Numbered from the stretch's first letter, positions 1 through 6,958 are shown. The stretch is DNA of 8,376 nucleotides from Actinobacteria bacterium BACL4 MAG-120820-bin23 (GCA_001437855.1 LIBD01000032.1:1-8376); one strand, 5' to 3'. Notes: generated from the letters alone by a model not told the origin. Numbers and translations are program-made.

Positions 1-980
1 TTGCAGATGGTAGAAGTGATCTCTACTCACTTGGTTGTTTGATGTATGAGTTGTTAACTGGCAAACCCCCATTTACTGGAGATACTCCAGTCTCAGTTGC
101 CTACCAACATGTATCAGCGCCCTTAATTCCAGCATCGACACTTAAACCAAATTTAGACTCTAATTTAGATCGAATGCTTGAGGTGGTACTGGCAAAAAGT
201 CCAAATAATAGATATCAAGATGCTCAAGCGATGCTGGCAGATTTAGAGCGGGTAATTAAAGGCGAACCAGTTACTACAAAGATTAAAAAGGTAATCCCAA
301 GACGGCGAGTAATTACTTGGACCGCTCTTAGTGTAATTTTAATTTCGCTTTTAACCTTTGGTTACTTTGCTAGCTCACCAGATACAAACCTACTGAAAGT
401 TCCTAATGTGGTTGGTTTAACAGAGAGTGAGGCTAGAGCGCTGCTTAAAAATTTCAATGTAAATATTGAGCGAGCCCCAGATGGCAAGATTCCAATTAAT
501 CGAGTGGCATCTCAATTACCGCTTGCTACCAGTGATGTCACAGCTGGCAGCTCAGTTACCTTAACTATCTCGGATGGGCCAGGAAATACCGCCATCCCGG
601 TTGGTTTAATTGGTTTAACGCTGGAGGAGGCAAGAAATCGCTTAACTGCTGCTGGTTTATTAATCTCCCAAACTATTGCGGTGGATTCAGATCAAGCACC
701 GGGAGTGGTGATCAGTATTAATCCAGCTCCTGGCACATTAATTACCGCTGGCAGTGGTGTAGTCCTTGAGATTGCCTCTGGCAATATTAAGGTGCCAGAT
801 TTGATTGACTTTAATGAGATTGATGCCAAAACAATTTTGACGCAAGCCGGTTTTTTAATTCGAGAGCTAAGCGCATTTGATCCAAGTAAATCTCTTGGCC
901 AAGTTTTATCTCAAGCACCTGCTGCTGGTGAAACTAAATTAATTGGTAGTGTGGTAACAATTACCATAAATCGCTCTTAA
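1..980 (+). CDS. pknB: PknB-type Ser/Thr protein kinase with three PASTA domains, 5'-truncated
   Basis: This is the C-terminal 325 residues of a membrane Ser/Thr kinase; the frame is open from base 3, so the TTG at 39 is an internal Leu and not a start. The fragment opens with the subdomain IX motif DGRSDLYSLG, then LLTGKPPF and the subdomain XI Arg in NRYQDA (about fragment residue 70). A basic juxtamembrane patch (PRRR) precedes one transmembrane helix at about residues 103-123. Outside the membrane are three PASTA repeats, roughly at bases 393-578, 588-782 and 786-974, each with a VPN/IPV/VPD-like start and a GSxVxLxI-like end. In the family PASTA domains sense muropeptides or lipid II, and the kinase phosphorylates cell-wall and division proteins. 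Mycobacterial PknB has four PASTA domains, so this one is shorter. The pabA-crgA neighbourhood supports pknB over other kinases. The catalytic loop lies off the window. Confidence 0.92.
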   Translation, partial: ADGRSDLYSLGCLMYELLTGKPPFTGDTPVSVAYQHVSAPLIPASTLKPNLDSNLDRMLEVVLAKSPNNRYQDAQAMLADLERVIKGEPVTTKIKKVIPRRRVITWTALSVILISLLTFGYFASSPDTNLLKVPNVVGLTESEARALLKNFNVNIERAPDGKIPINRVASQLPLATSDVTAGSSVTLTISDGPGNTAIPVGLIGLTLEEARNRLTAAGLLISQTIAVDSDQAPGVVISINPAPGTLITAGSGVVLEIASGNIKVPDLIDFNEIDAKTILTQAGFLIRELSAFDPSKSLGQVLSQAPAAGETKLIGSVVTITINRS

Positions 981-1615
981 GCTTTTATTACTACTGGGGA
1001 TAATCCCTCACTGCGCTTTCTAGCCCCCTTATCACCGCAAATCTCTAACCAGTTACCAATCATCTGATAACCATGTTCGGTTAAAACCGACTCTGGATGA
1101 AACTGCACACCACAGATTGGTTTTGTTTTATGAGCAATTGCCATAATTACGCCAGATTCTGTTGCACCAGTTACCTCAAGTGAATCTGGGAGTGATTGTT
1201 TTTCAATAGCGAGTGAGTGATACCTAGTTGCTACAAATGGGGAGGGGATATCAGATAGAACTGAGGATTTATTGTGGCTAACAATTGAGGTCTTACCATG
1301 TAGTAACTCTGGCGCCCTAGAGACAGTTGCCCCATAAGCAACTGCAATTGCTTGATGTCCTAAGCACACACCAAGTAGTGGAATATTTTTTTCATCGCAA
1401 TACTTAACTAACTCAACACTTACCCCAGCTGCCTCCGGTGTGCCAGGACCTGGTGAGATTAAAACCCCATCGTAATTACTGGCATCTTTAATATTGAATT
1501 GATCATTTCGAACAACTGTGCACTCAGCCCCTAATTGCTGCAGGTATTGAACTAAGTTAAAGACAAAGGAGTCATAATTATCTAAAACTAGAATCTTTCG
1601 CTGATGGGTGCTCAT
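977..1615 (-). CDS. pabA: Glutamine amidotransferase subunit of aminodeoxychorismate/anthranilate synthase
   Basis: A 212-aa class I glutamine amidotransferase. It hydrolyses glutamine and delivers ammonia to a chorismate-using partner (PabB for folate, TrpE for tryptophan). The start is typical of the family (ILVLDNYDSFVFNL at residues 8-21). The oxyanion-loop motif SPGPGTP is at 54-60, the nucleophile Cys84 lies in GVCLGHQ, and the His173/Glu175 pair is in QFHPES, so the triad is intact. The sequence alone does not decide PabA from TrpG; actinobacterial copies next to pknB are annotated as either and may serve both pathways. Its stop codon shares the TTAA at 977-980 with the pknB stop, so the two genes overlap tail to tail by 4 bp. 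The ATG at 1615 is 27 bp from the divergent crgA start, and no Shine-Dalgarno is evident. Confidence 0.93.
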   Translation of the reverse strand: MSTHQRKILVLDNYDSFVFNLVQYLQQLGAECTVVRNDQFNIKDASNYDGVLISPGPGTPEAAGVSVELVKYCDEKNIPLLGVCLGHQAIAVAYGATVSRAPELLHGKTSIVSHNKSSVLSDIPSPFVATRYHSLAIEKQSLPDSLEVTGATESGVIMAIAHKTKPICGVQFHPESVLTEHGYQMIGNWLEICGDKGARKRSEGLSPVVIKA

Positions 1616-1621
1616 AGGTCA

Positions 1622-1627
1622 ATTGTG
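1622..1627 (-). promoter_or_regulatory. Candidate -10 element for leaderless pabA
   Basis: On the minus strand this hexamer reads CACAAT, keeping the A and final T that matter most in a -10 element. It lies exactly 6 nt before the pabA ATG, which would place transcription start at the A of the start codon. No purine-rich ribosome site lies in the gap, in keeping with a leaderless mRNA. No good -35 is visible and any -35 would lie inside crgA. Inference from spacing only. Confidence 0.35.
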
Positions 1628-1630
1628 TAG

Positions 1631-1636
1631 TAATCT
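1631..1636 (+). promoter_or_regulatory. Candidate -10 element for leaderless crgA
   Basis: TAATCT fits the actinobacterial -10 pattern TANNNT and sits exactly 6 nt before the crgA ATG, so the predicted transcript begins at the start codon. It is 3 bp from the proposed opposite-strand pabA -10, so the two polymerases would compete for the same DNA. No Shine-Dalgarno is present. Confidence 0.45.
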
Positions 1637-1642
1637 GCCACC

Positions 1643-1909
1643 ATGCCGAAGTCGAAAATACGAGATAAAGTAAAACGTAAGCAAAAGGTGGCTGCTGAAG
1701 CAGCACCGACCCTTGAGCCAGCCAAGATTGAAAGCCCAAAGTGGCTAGCTCCAGCGATGCTGGCCTTCTTCCTAATTGGCCTAATTTGGATCGTAATCTT
1801 CTACATCAGCTCAACTGCCTACCCAATACCAGGTATTGGTGCTTGGAATATGGTGGTCGGCTTTGGCTTTGTGGGCGTTGGATTTTCACTAGCCACCCGC
1901 TGGCACTAA
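1643..1909 (+). CDS. crgA: Cell division protein CrgA
   Basis: An 88-aa integral membrane protein of the actinobacteria-specific CrgA family (about 80-95 aa), which helps control septum formation through contacts with FtsZ, septal PBPs and other divisome parts. The basic N-terminus MPKSKIRDKVKRKQK is followed by a short Ala/Pro/Glu linker, a helix at about residues 34-55 (GLIWIVIFY core), a short loop, and a second helix at about 68-85. The protein ends in TRWH, like mycobacterial CrgA, which ends in MRWH. Length, the two-helix layout and both termini match the family closely. The location next to pabA and pknB is the classical actinobacterial arrangement. The start is the only sensible ATG and is probably leaderless. 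No terminator hairpin follows. Confidence 0.95.
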   Translation: MPKSKIRDKVKRKQKVAAEAAPTLEPAKIESPKWLAPAMLAFFLIGLIWIVIFYISSTAYPIPGIGAWNMVVGFGFVGVGFSLATRWH

Positions 1910-1923
1910 TTACACTCTTGTAA

Positions 1924-1955
1924 TTCTCCACACAGTGGATAAGTGTTGTGGATAA
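1924..1955. promoter_or_regulatory. Cluster of three DnaA-box-like 9-mers
   Basis: The gap between crgA and the oxidoreductase gene holds one perfect consensus DnaA box on the minus strand (TTATCCACA, 1947-1955). Two one-mismatch relatives flank it: TTATCCACT on the minus strand (1934-1942) and TTCTCCACA on the plus strand (1924-1932). Three such boxes in 32 bp is unlikely by chance, and pknB-pabA-crgA is typically near oriC in actinobacteria. The gap is only 88 bp, has no obvious AT-rich unwinding stretch, and lacks dnaA or dnaN beside it, so it is more likely a DnaA-binding regulatory or titration site than the origin itself. The boxes end about 30 bp upstream of the proposed -10 of the next gene. 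Confidence 0.6.
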
Positions 1956-1985
1956 CTTTTAGAGCATTTCATCACCTATCTGACC

Positions 1986-1991
1986 TACCCT
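1986..1991 (+). promoter_or_regulatory. Candidate -10 element for leaderless etfD-like gene
   Basis: TACCCT fits TANNNT and ends exactly 6 nt before the GTG start at 1998, so the transcript would begin on the start codon. No Shine-Dalgarno precedes the GTG, and an in-frame TAA at 1992-1994 rules out any upstream start. No convincing -35 is seen. The 11-mer CCTACCCTTAA around it recurs in the dcd-fadE5 gap at 6961-6971. Confidence 0.45.
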
Positions 1992-1997
1992 TAAGCC

Positions 1998-4061
1998 GTG
2001 CTCGCCATCATCGCCTACCTATTAACTGCAATTGCAGTTGGTATTTTCTCTTTTAGAGCTTATTCATTATTTAAAAAAATAAAATCTGGTCAGCCAGATT
2101 CCTCTAGGTTTAATGATAAAAAAATTAGATTTAAAAATATGTTGCGTGAGGTTTTCACTCACACCAAGATGCTTAATTTTACTGTGACAGGTATTGCACA
2201 TTGGTTTGTGATGATTGGTTTTTTTGCCCTCCTTGGCACATTAATTACCGCATATGGTCAATTACTCAATCCAGCCTGGGTGCTGCCAGTAATTGGTCAC
2301 TTTGTTGGTTATGAATTATTTGCCGAAAGTATTGCTGCCTTAACTGGGGTTGGCATTGTTGCCTTGATTGGAATTAGACAGGCAACTAGAGTTTTTAAAA
2401 AGGGAAGAGCCTCTAGATTTTATGGCTCTGGTAATTGGAAAGCTTATTATGTTGAAGCGACCATATTAGTAATTGTATTTTGTGTAATCGCTCTGCGTGG
2501 GTTAGAGGGAGCGCTACTTGGCTTTGATAATTGGAGCTGGCACTTTGCTATCTCATATCCAGCGGTTTTATTTTTTAGTACTTATTCAATTGCTGATATT
2601 GAAAACTTAATTCAAATTATTGCCTTTATTAAGATCACTACCTCCATGATTTGGTTTATCGTGGTTGGTTTAAATCTAAATATGGGAATTGCTTGGCATA
2701 GATTTTTAGCATTTTTTAATATTTACTTTAAAAAATACCCAAGTAAACAAAATGCACTTGGTGCGCTGCCACCAATGATCTCCCATGGACATGAGATTAA
2801 TTTTGAGGATCCAAAAGAGGATGATGTATTTGGTATCGGAACGAGCGCAGATATCTCTTGGAAGGGCTTACTTGATATGGCCACCTGCACAGAGTGCGGT
2901 AGATGCCAATCTCAATGCCCAGCCTGGCACACTGAAAAACCACTATCGCCAAAGCTATTAATCATGGCTATGCGCGATCACGCGCTAGCTAATATTGGCA
3001 GCGAAAAAGTGAGTGAAAAAATAGTTGGCAACGCACATGAGAATGCCATCTCACTTGATGTGCTTTGGTCTTGCACTACATGTGGCGCCTGTGTTGAGGA
3101 GTGCCCAGTTGATATTGAACATGTAGATCACATTGTTAATATGAGAAGGTTTCAAGTATTGGTGGAATCTGAGTTTCCAACTGAGTTAGGTAATACCTTC
3201 CGTAATTTAGAAAAGGCTGGCAATCCATGGGGGGCAAACCGAGCAGATCGAGATGCTTGGATTAAAGAGGTTGATTTTCCAATTACCGTTATTGAATCTG
3301 TTATTCCAGAGGATGTTGAGTACCTATTTTGGGTTGGCTGCGCAGGTGCCTATGAAGAGCGAGCTAAGAAAACTACCAAGGCTGTGGCAGAGCTGTTATA
3401 TATGTCAGGAGTTTCTTTTGGCGTACTAGGAAAGAAAGAGACCTGTACGGGAGATCCAGCCCGTAGAAGTGGTAATGAATTTTTATATCAGATTTTATCT
3501 AGAGAAAATATTGAAACTTTGCAAGAAACCTTTGGCACCCGGGGTGTTAAAAAAGTTGTTGTTACCTGTCCACACTGCTTTACAACTATTGGCCGAGATT
3601 ACAAACAACAAGGTTTTGAATTACAGATGGTTCACCATACGCAATTGTTAAATCAATTAGTGAAAGAGGGAAGATTAAAGCCAATTGCACCAGCGGCGGC
3701 GGAAGCTAAAAAACTTACCTATCATGATCCTTGTTATTTAGGCCGGCACAATCAAATCTATGAACCACCCCGGGAGTTATTGGAATCAGCTGGAGTTGCG
3801 GTAAGTGAGATGCCTAGAAACCAAGAGCGATCATTTTGTTGTGGCGCAGGTGGTGGGCGAATGTGGATGGAGGAAAAAATTGGTTCTCGAATTAATTTAA
3901 ACCGGGTAGATGAGGCGATTGCTACCGGCGCTGAAGAGGTGGCAGTTGGTTGCCCATTTTGCCGGGTGATGATCTCAGATGGCATGGTGGCCAAGGAGAG
4001 CTCAGTTGAGGTGCTTGATGTTGCTCAAATTATGCTCAGAAGTGTCAAAAGATCAGGTTAA
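1998..4061 (+). CDS. etfD: EtfD-like membrane Fe-S oxidoreductase (ETF to quinone electron transfer)
   Basis: A 687-aa fusion protein. The first ~240 residues hold about six hydrophobic helices (near 1-24, 61-90, 101-126, 152-170, 186-197 and 205-230) resembling a NarI-type quinone/heme membrane domain. Two classical 4Fe-4S motifs follow: Cys297/300/303/307 and Cys359/362/365/369. Two CCG domains of HdrB/GlpC type come next. The first has Cys448, Cys483 and Cys524/527 with CTG in place of the usual CC; the second has Cys579, Cys614/615 and Cys652/655. This order matches Rv0338c of M. tuberculosis, now called EtfD, which reoxidises electron-transfer flavoprotein and reduces the membrane quinone pool during beta-oxidation. 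The mycobacterial protein is longer (near 880 aa). The GTG start follows an in-frame stop by 3 nt and opens directly into helix 1. A lactate- or glycolate-type Fe-S reductase is a less likely alternative. Confidence 0.82.
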   Translation: MLAIIAYLLTAIAVGIFSFRAYSLFKKIKSGQPDSSRFNDKKIRFKNMLREVFTHTKMLNFTVTGIAHWFVMIGFFALLGTLITAYGQLLNPAWVLPVIGHFVGYELFAESIAALTGVGIVALIGIRQATRVFKKGRASRFYGSGNWKAYYVEATILVIVFCVIALRGLEGALLGFDNWSWHFAISYPAVLFFSTYSIADIENLIQIIAFIKITTSMIWFIVVGLNLNMGIAWHRFLAFFNIYFKKYPSKQNALGALPPMISHGHEINFEDPKEDDVFGIGTSADISWKGLLDMATCTECGRCQSQCPAWHTEKPLSPKLLIMAMRDHALANIGSEKVSEKIVGNAHENAISLDVLWSCTTCGACVEECPVDIEHVDHIVNMRRFQVLVESEFPTELGNTFRNLEKAGNPWGANRADRDAWIKEVDFPITVIESVIPEDVEYLFWVGCAGAYEERAKKTTKAVAELLYMSGVSFGVLGKKETCTGDPARRSGNEFLYQILSRENIETLQETFGTRGVKKVVVTCPHCFTTIGRDYKQQGFELQMVHHTQLLNQLVKEGRLKPIAPAAAEAKKLTYHDPCYLGRHNQIYEPPRELLESAGVAVSEMPRNQERSFCCGAGGGRMWMEEKIGSRINLNRVDEAIATGAEEVAVGCPFCRVMISDGMVAKESSVEVLDVAQIMLRSVKRSG

Positions 4062-4073
4062 AACCCATTTGAT

Positions 4074-4091
4074 TCTCAGGAAGTACTCAGG
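4074..4091 (+). promoter_or_regulatory. PhoP/PhoB-like box: two 7-bp direct repeats with 4-bp spacer
   Basis: TCTCAGG (4074-4080) and ACTCAGG (4085-4091) form a direct repeat with an 11-bp period, the 7+4+7 layout recognised by PhoB/PhoP-type regulators. The first copy matches 5 of 7 positions of TCACAGC, the repeat unit known for mycobacterial PhoP. It lies just upstream of a gene for a PhoP-like regulator and in the -35 region of the proposed promoter (-10 GATAAT at 4098-4103), so autoregulation is likely. Binding itself is inferred. Confidence 0.5.
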
Positions 4092-4094
4092 ATA

Positions 4095-4110
4095 GTAGAT
4101 AATTATCTAC
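4095..4110. promoter_or_regulatory. 16-bp perfect palindrome overlapping the regulator's -10
   Basis: GTAGATAATTATCTAC is a perfect dyad. It contains GATAAT (4098-4103), a 5/6 match to the -10 consensus that would give a start near 4110 and a leader of about 19 nt holding the ribosome site. A dyad over a -10 suggests an operator for a dimeric repressor. It is AT-rich, has no loop and no T-run after it, so it is not a terminator for the upstream gene. Confidence 0.4.
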
Positions 4111-4115
4111 CTTAC

Positions 4116-4123
4116 GAGGTGAT
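4116..4123 (+). promoter_or_regulatory. Strong Shine-Dalgarno of the response regulator gene
   Basis: GAGGTGAT is complementary over eight bases to the conserved 3' end of 16S rRNA and lies 5 nt before the ATG at 4129, fixing that start. It is the only strong ribosome site in the window; most other gene starts here look leaderless. Confidence 0.8.
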
Positions 4124-4128
4124 GCCAA

Positions 4129-4884
4129 ATGACCGCTCTTAAAGAAAGAGTTGAAAAAGCTAGCAGCAATATCGATGGGTTAAATCAAAATACCCAACGC
4201 ATTTTAGTAGTCGATGATGAAAACAGTATTAGTGAACTTATTGCCACCAGTTTAAAGTTTGTTGGTTTTGATGTTCGCACCGCTGCCTCTGGCGCGCAAG
4301 CTCTCCAAATTGCCGAAGAGTTTAAACCTCACGCACTTATTCTTGATGTGATGTTGCCTGATCAAAATGGATTTGATGTCTGCCGGCAGATAAGAAGTGA
4401 AGGACACAATATTGGCGTTTTATTTTTAACTGCCAAAGATTCAGTTGAGGACAAGATTGCTGGCTTAACTATTGGTGGCGATGATTATGTAACTAAGCCA
4501 TTCTCATTAGAGGAGTTAGTTGCCAGACTTCGCGCCCTACTTCGCAGAACTGGCGCCACCGAAGTTTTAGCTGATGATGAAAAAATTAGATTTGCCGATC
4601 TTGAATTAGATGAGGCAACTCATGAAGTAAGGCGAGCTGGCAAGATGGTTGATCTCTCCCCTACTGAGTTTTTACTTCTTCGCTACCTAATGATCAATGC
4701 CGACCGGGTAGTTAGTAAGTCACAAATTTTAGATCATGTTTGGCAGTATGACTTTAGAGGAGATATGGGAATTGTGGAGACATATGTTTCCTACCTGCGC
4801 AAAAAGATTGATATCTTCCAACCACCTCTTATACACACTGTTCGTGGAGTGGGATACCGCCTAAGGTTGCCAGCAAGTAAGTAA
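4129..4884 (+). CDS. OmpR/PhoP-family DNA-binding response regulator
   Basis: A 251-aa two-component regulator. A polar N-terminal extension of about 22 residues precedes the receiver domain (about 23-140), which has the acidic pair Asp29/Asp30, phosphoacceptor Asp73 in LDVMLP, Thr101 and Lys123 (VTKPF). A winged-helix effector domain follows (about 150-248) with the hallmarks LSPTEFLLLRYL, VVSKSQILDHVW, VETYVSYLRKKID and the terminal HTVRGVGYRLR. The blocks SLKFVGF, FLTAKDS, DKIAGLT and GGDDYVTKPFSLEEL are very close to mycobacterial PhoP and TrcR. I recognise the subfamily but not the exact orthologue, so I give no symbol. The cognate kinase follows after 17 nt, evidently in one transcript. 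A PhoP-like box and a palindrome lie upstream, suggesting self-regulation. All key residues are present. Confidence 0.93.
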   Translation: MTALKERVEKASSNIDGLNQNTQRILVVDDENSISELIATSLKFVGFDVRTAASGAQALQIAEEFKPHALILDVMLPDQNGFDVCRQIRSEGHNIGVLFLTAKDSVEDKIAGLTIGGDDYVTKPFSLEELVARLRALLRRTGATEVLADDEKIRFADLELDEATHEVRRAGKMVDLSPTEFLLLRYLMINADRVVSKSQILDHVWQYDFRGDMGIVETYVSYLRKKIDIFQPPLIHTVRGVGYRLRLPASK

Positions 4885-4901
4885 TTGATCACAATTACCT
4901 A

Positions 4902-6371
4902 ATGAACTCTCCGCTAAGCCGGGTGCGTACTCCGCTGTCGCTATGGAGTTTGCGTAACCGACTTATTCTGGCGGCAGTTTTCTTAGCGAGTTTGGCAATT
5001 ATTGCCTCTAATTTTGCTGCTAATACTGCACTTCGTTCCTACCTAATTTCGCAGGTAGATAACCAATTATTTAGTATTTCATCTGGCTCCCTTGAGCGAT
5101 TAGATCGAGCCGGTATTGCGCCACAAAGTGAGGCGCAAGAGAGCCAATCACCATTTAGAGTTGTGCAACCAATCCGGGGTGTACCGACCTCCACCTCATT
5201 AACATTATTAGATCGAAAGGGAAATTTAGTTGGCCAGGTAGGTGGGGAATTAGCTGGGCAAAATTTTGGTGTTACTGGTTTGAAAGTTTCGCAAGTTAAA
5301 AAGTATGGAAATAAACCATTCACTATTGAGGGAGAAGGTCGTAATCCAGATATCAGAGCTTTAGCACTAGTACTGCCAACTGGTATGGGAAGTGTAATTG
5401 CAACAAATTCGTTGGCAGAGGTTGATAAAACCTTAAGCCAACTTAGATTTTTATTTTTCTTCCTTGGATTAATTGCCATCTTTTTAACTGCCCTAGTCTC
5501 TAGATGGATTATTGCCATTAGTTTGCGCCCACTAGATAAGGTAGAGGAGACAGCAGAGGCAATTGCAGCCGGAGATCTTTCCGCACGTTTACCGGCGGCA
5601 AAACCAGATACTGAGGTTGGCCGATTAACTACCTCACTAAATGCAATGTTAAGCCAAATTGAACAATCATTTGATGTCAGGGTAGAAAGTGAAAACAAGT
5701 TACGAAGATTTGTAGCTGATGCCTCTCATGAACTTCGCACCCCACTTACTGCAATTAGAGGCTTTGCCGAATTACATCGCCAGGGCGCAGTGATGGGGGA
5801 GGAAAAAACCAAAGAATTAATTTCTCGAATTGAGGGTGAATCAATTCGAATGAGTAGTTTGGTAGAGGATTTATTGCTGCTAGCTAGGTTAGATCAAGCC
5901 CAGGAATTAGATTTTGAACCAGTTGATTTAAATACCTTAATCGGCGAGGTTGTTGCATCAGCAAAGGCGGCCGGCCCAGATCATCTGATTGAGTTACATC
6001 TGCCACAGCAAGAGTTATTTGTATTAGGTGATTCTCGTCGAATTCATCAGGTAGTGGCTAATTTGTTAGCTAATGCTCGCACCCATACACCCTTTGGCAC
6101 AAAAATAAATGTTACTGCCCGGCAAACTTTAGCTGAGGTAATTATTGAGGTGGCAGATAATGGACCTGGTTTATCTAAGAGTGATCAGGAGAGAATTTTT
6201 GAAAGATTTTTTAGAGCAGATCCAGCCCGAGTAAGAAATAGTGGTGAAGGAAGTGGGCTTGGCTTATCAATTGTAGATGCGGTGATGAAGGCCCATGGTG
6301 GATATGTTTCGGTAAAATCTGAGTTAGATAAAGGTGCCACCTTTACACTTCACTTTTTAAATAAAGAGTAA
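4902..6371 (+). CDS. Sensor histidine kinase, partner of the PhoP-like regulator
   Basis: A 489-aa membrane kinase. Helix 1 is at about residues 19-40, an external sensor region of about 140 residues follows (41-181), and helix 2 is at about 182-205. A HAMP linker (about 206-261) contains the typical LRPLDKVEETAEAIAAGDL. The dimerisation domain carries phosphoacceptor His276 in ASHELRTPL. The ATPase domain has an N box with Asn387/Asn391 (ANLLANA), the G1 motif ADNGPGLS (418-425), an F box (IFERFFR), and the G2 motif GSGLGLSIV (450-458). Length and layout match mycobacterial PhoR (about 485 aa). The external domain shows no sensor fold that I recognise, so the stimulus is unknown. The gene starts 17 nt after the regulator without an obvious Shine-Dalgarno. 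Its stop codon directly abuts the stop codon of dcd on the other strand. Confidence 0.92.
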   Translation: MNSPLSRVRTPLSLWSLRNRLILAAVFLASLAIIASNFAANTALRSYLISQVDNQLFSISSGSLERLDRAGIAPQSEAQESQSPFRVVQPIRGVPTSTSLTLLDRKGNLVGQVGGELAGQNFGVTGLKVSQVKKYGNKPFTIEGEGRNPDIRALALVLPTGMGSVIATNSLAEVDKTLSQLRFLFFFLGLIAIFLTALVSRWIIAISLRPLDKVEETAEAIAAGDLSARLPAAKPDTEVGRLTTSLNAMLSQIEQSFDVRVESENKLRRFVADASHELRTPLTAIRGFAELHRQGAVMGEEKTKELISRIEGESIRMSSLVEDLLLLARLDQAQELDFEPVDLNTLIGEVVASAKAAGPDHLIELHLPQQELFVLGDSRRIHQVVANLLANARTHTPFGTKINVTARQTLAEVIIEVADNGPGLSKSDQERIFERFFRADPARVRNSGEGSGLGLSIVDAVMKAHGGYVSVKSELDKGATFTLHFLNKE

Positions 6372-6950
6372 TTACTCAATCTTGCTTTGGTGAAAATTTA
6401 AATAAGATTTTGATGGTGTTGGTCCGCGCTGGCCTTGATATCTAGAGCCATAGAGCGCTGAACCGTATGGGTGCTCAGCAGAAGAAGATAATTTAATTAA
6501 ACAAAGTTGGCCAATTTTCATACCTGGAAATAATTTAACTGGCAGATTTGCCACATTAGATAACTCCAAAGTTATATGTCCAGAAAAACCTGGGTCAATA
6601 AAGCCAGCGGTGGAGTGAGTTAGCAATCCCAATCTGCCGAGTGAGGATTTACCCTCTAACCTGCCAGCAATATCATCGGGCAAAGTTATAACCTCATAGG
6701 TGCTAGCTAATACAAACTCACCTGGGTGCAAAATAAAATGTTCATCAGCTGCAACTGCTACCTCGCGGGTTAAATCCGGTTGTTCAATTGATGGATCAAT
6801 TACCGAGTATTTATGATTTTCAAAGACTCTAAAAAACCGATCTAGGCGAACATCAACACTTGATGGCTGAATCATGGAATCGGTAAATGGCTCAACCTTT
6901 ACCCGGCCAGATGAAATCTCAACCTTAATATCTCGATCACTTAGCAACAC
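6372..6950 (-). CDS. dcd: dCTP deaminase, probably bifunctional dCTP deaminase-dUTPase
   Basis: A 192-aa trimeric-dUTPase-fold enzyme that deaminates dCTP to dUTP and, in the mycobacterial type, also cleaves dUTP to dUMP for thymidylate synthesis. MLLSDRDI at the N-terminus, VQPSS-like IQPSSVDVRLD (28-37), EGKSSLGRLGL (99-109), THSTAGFIDPGFSGHITLELSN (111-132, with the presumed catalytic Glu129), and the nucleotide-binding tail GSRYQGQRGPTPS (168-180) are all present. The sequence can be lined up with M. tuberculosis Dcd without gaps through residue 115, which supports the bifunctional class. The start is GTG at 6950: it gives the family's exact MLLSDRD N-terminus. The 3' end directly touches the kinase gene. 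Divergent to the fadE5-like gene. Confidence 0.95.
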   Translation of the reverse strand: MLLSDRDIKVEISSGRVKVEPFTDSMIQPSSVDVRLDRFFRVFENHKYSVIDPSIEQPDLTREVAVAADEHFILHPGEFVLASTYEVITLPDDIAGRLEGKSSLGRLGLLTHSTAGFIDPGFSGHITLELSNVANLPVKLFPGMKIGQLCLIKLSSSAEHPYGSALYGSRYQGQRGPTPSKSYLNFHQSKIE

Positions 6951-6958
6951 AATGAGCG

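Noticed and set aside
39..41. TTG as start of a 313-aa PASTA protein
   Set aside because: The frame is open upstream to base 3 and encodes the kinase subdomain IX motif; TTG is an internal Leu codon.
996..1007. GGGATAATCCC inverted repeat near the pknB/pabA junction
   Set aside because: One-base loop, inside the pabA reading frame, no T-run; cannot form a terminator hairpin.
1928..1951. Possible terminator hairpin after crgA (CCACA ... TGTGG)
   Set aside because: Only a 5-bp stem with a 14-nt loop and no immediate T-run; the symmetry follows from oppositely oriented DnaA boxes.
1910..1997. This gap as oriC itself
   Set aside because: Too short, no AT-rich unwinding region, and no dnaA/dnaN flank; a DnaA-binding site is the more modest reading.
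3758..3994. 78-codon minus-strand open frame in the oxidoreductase 3' end
   Set aside because: Opposite the second CCG domain, whose cysteine motifs prove the plus strand is coding.
5039..5698. 219-codon open frame on the minus strand opposite the sensor kinase
   Set aside because: Shadow of the kinase reading frame: composition is unlike a real protein and no motif is recognisable, while the plus strand has all kinase motifs.
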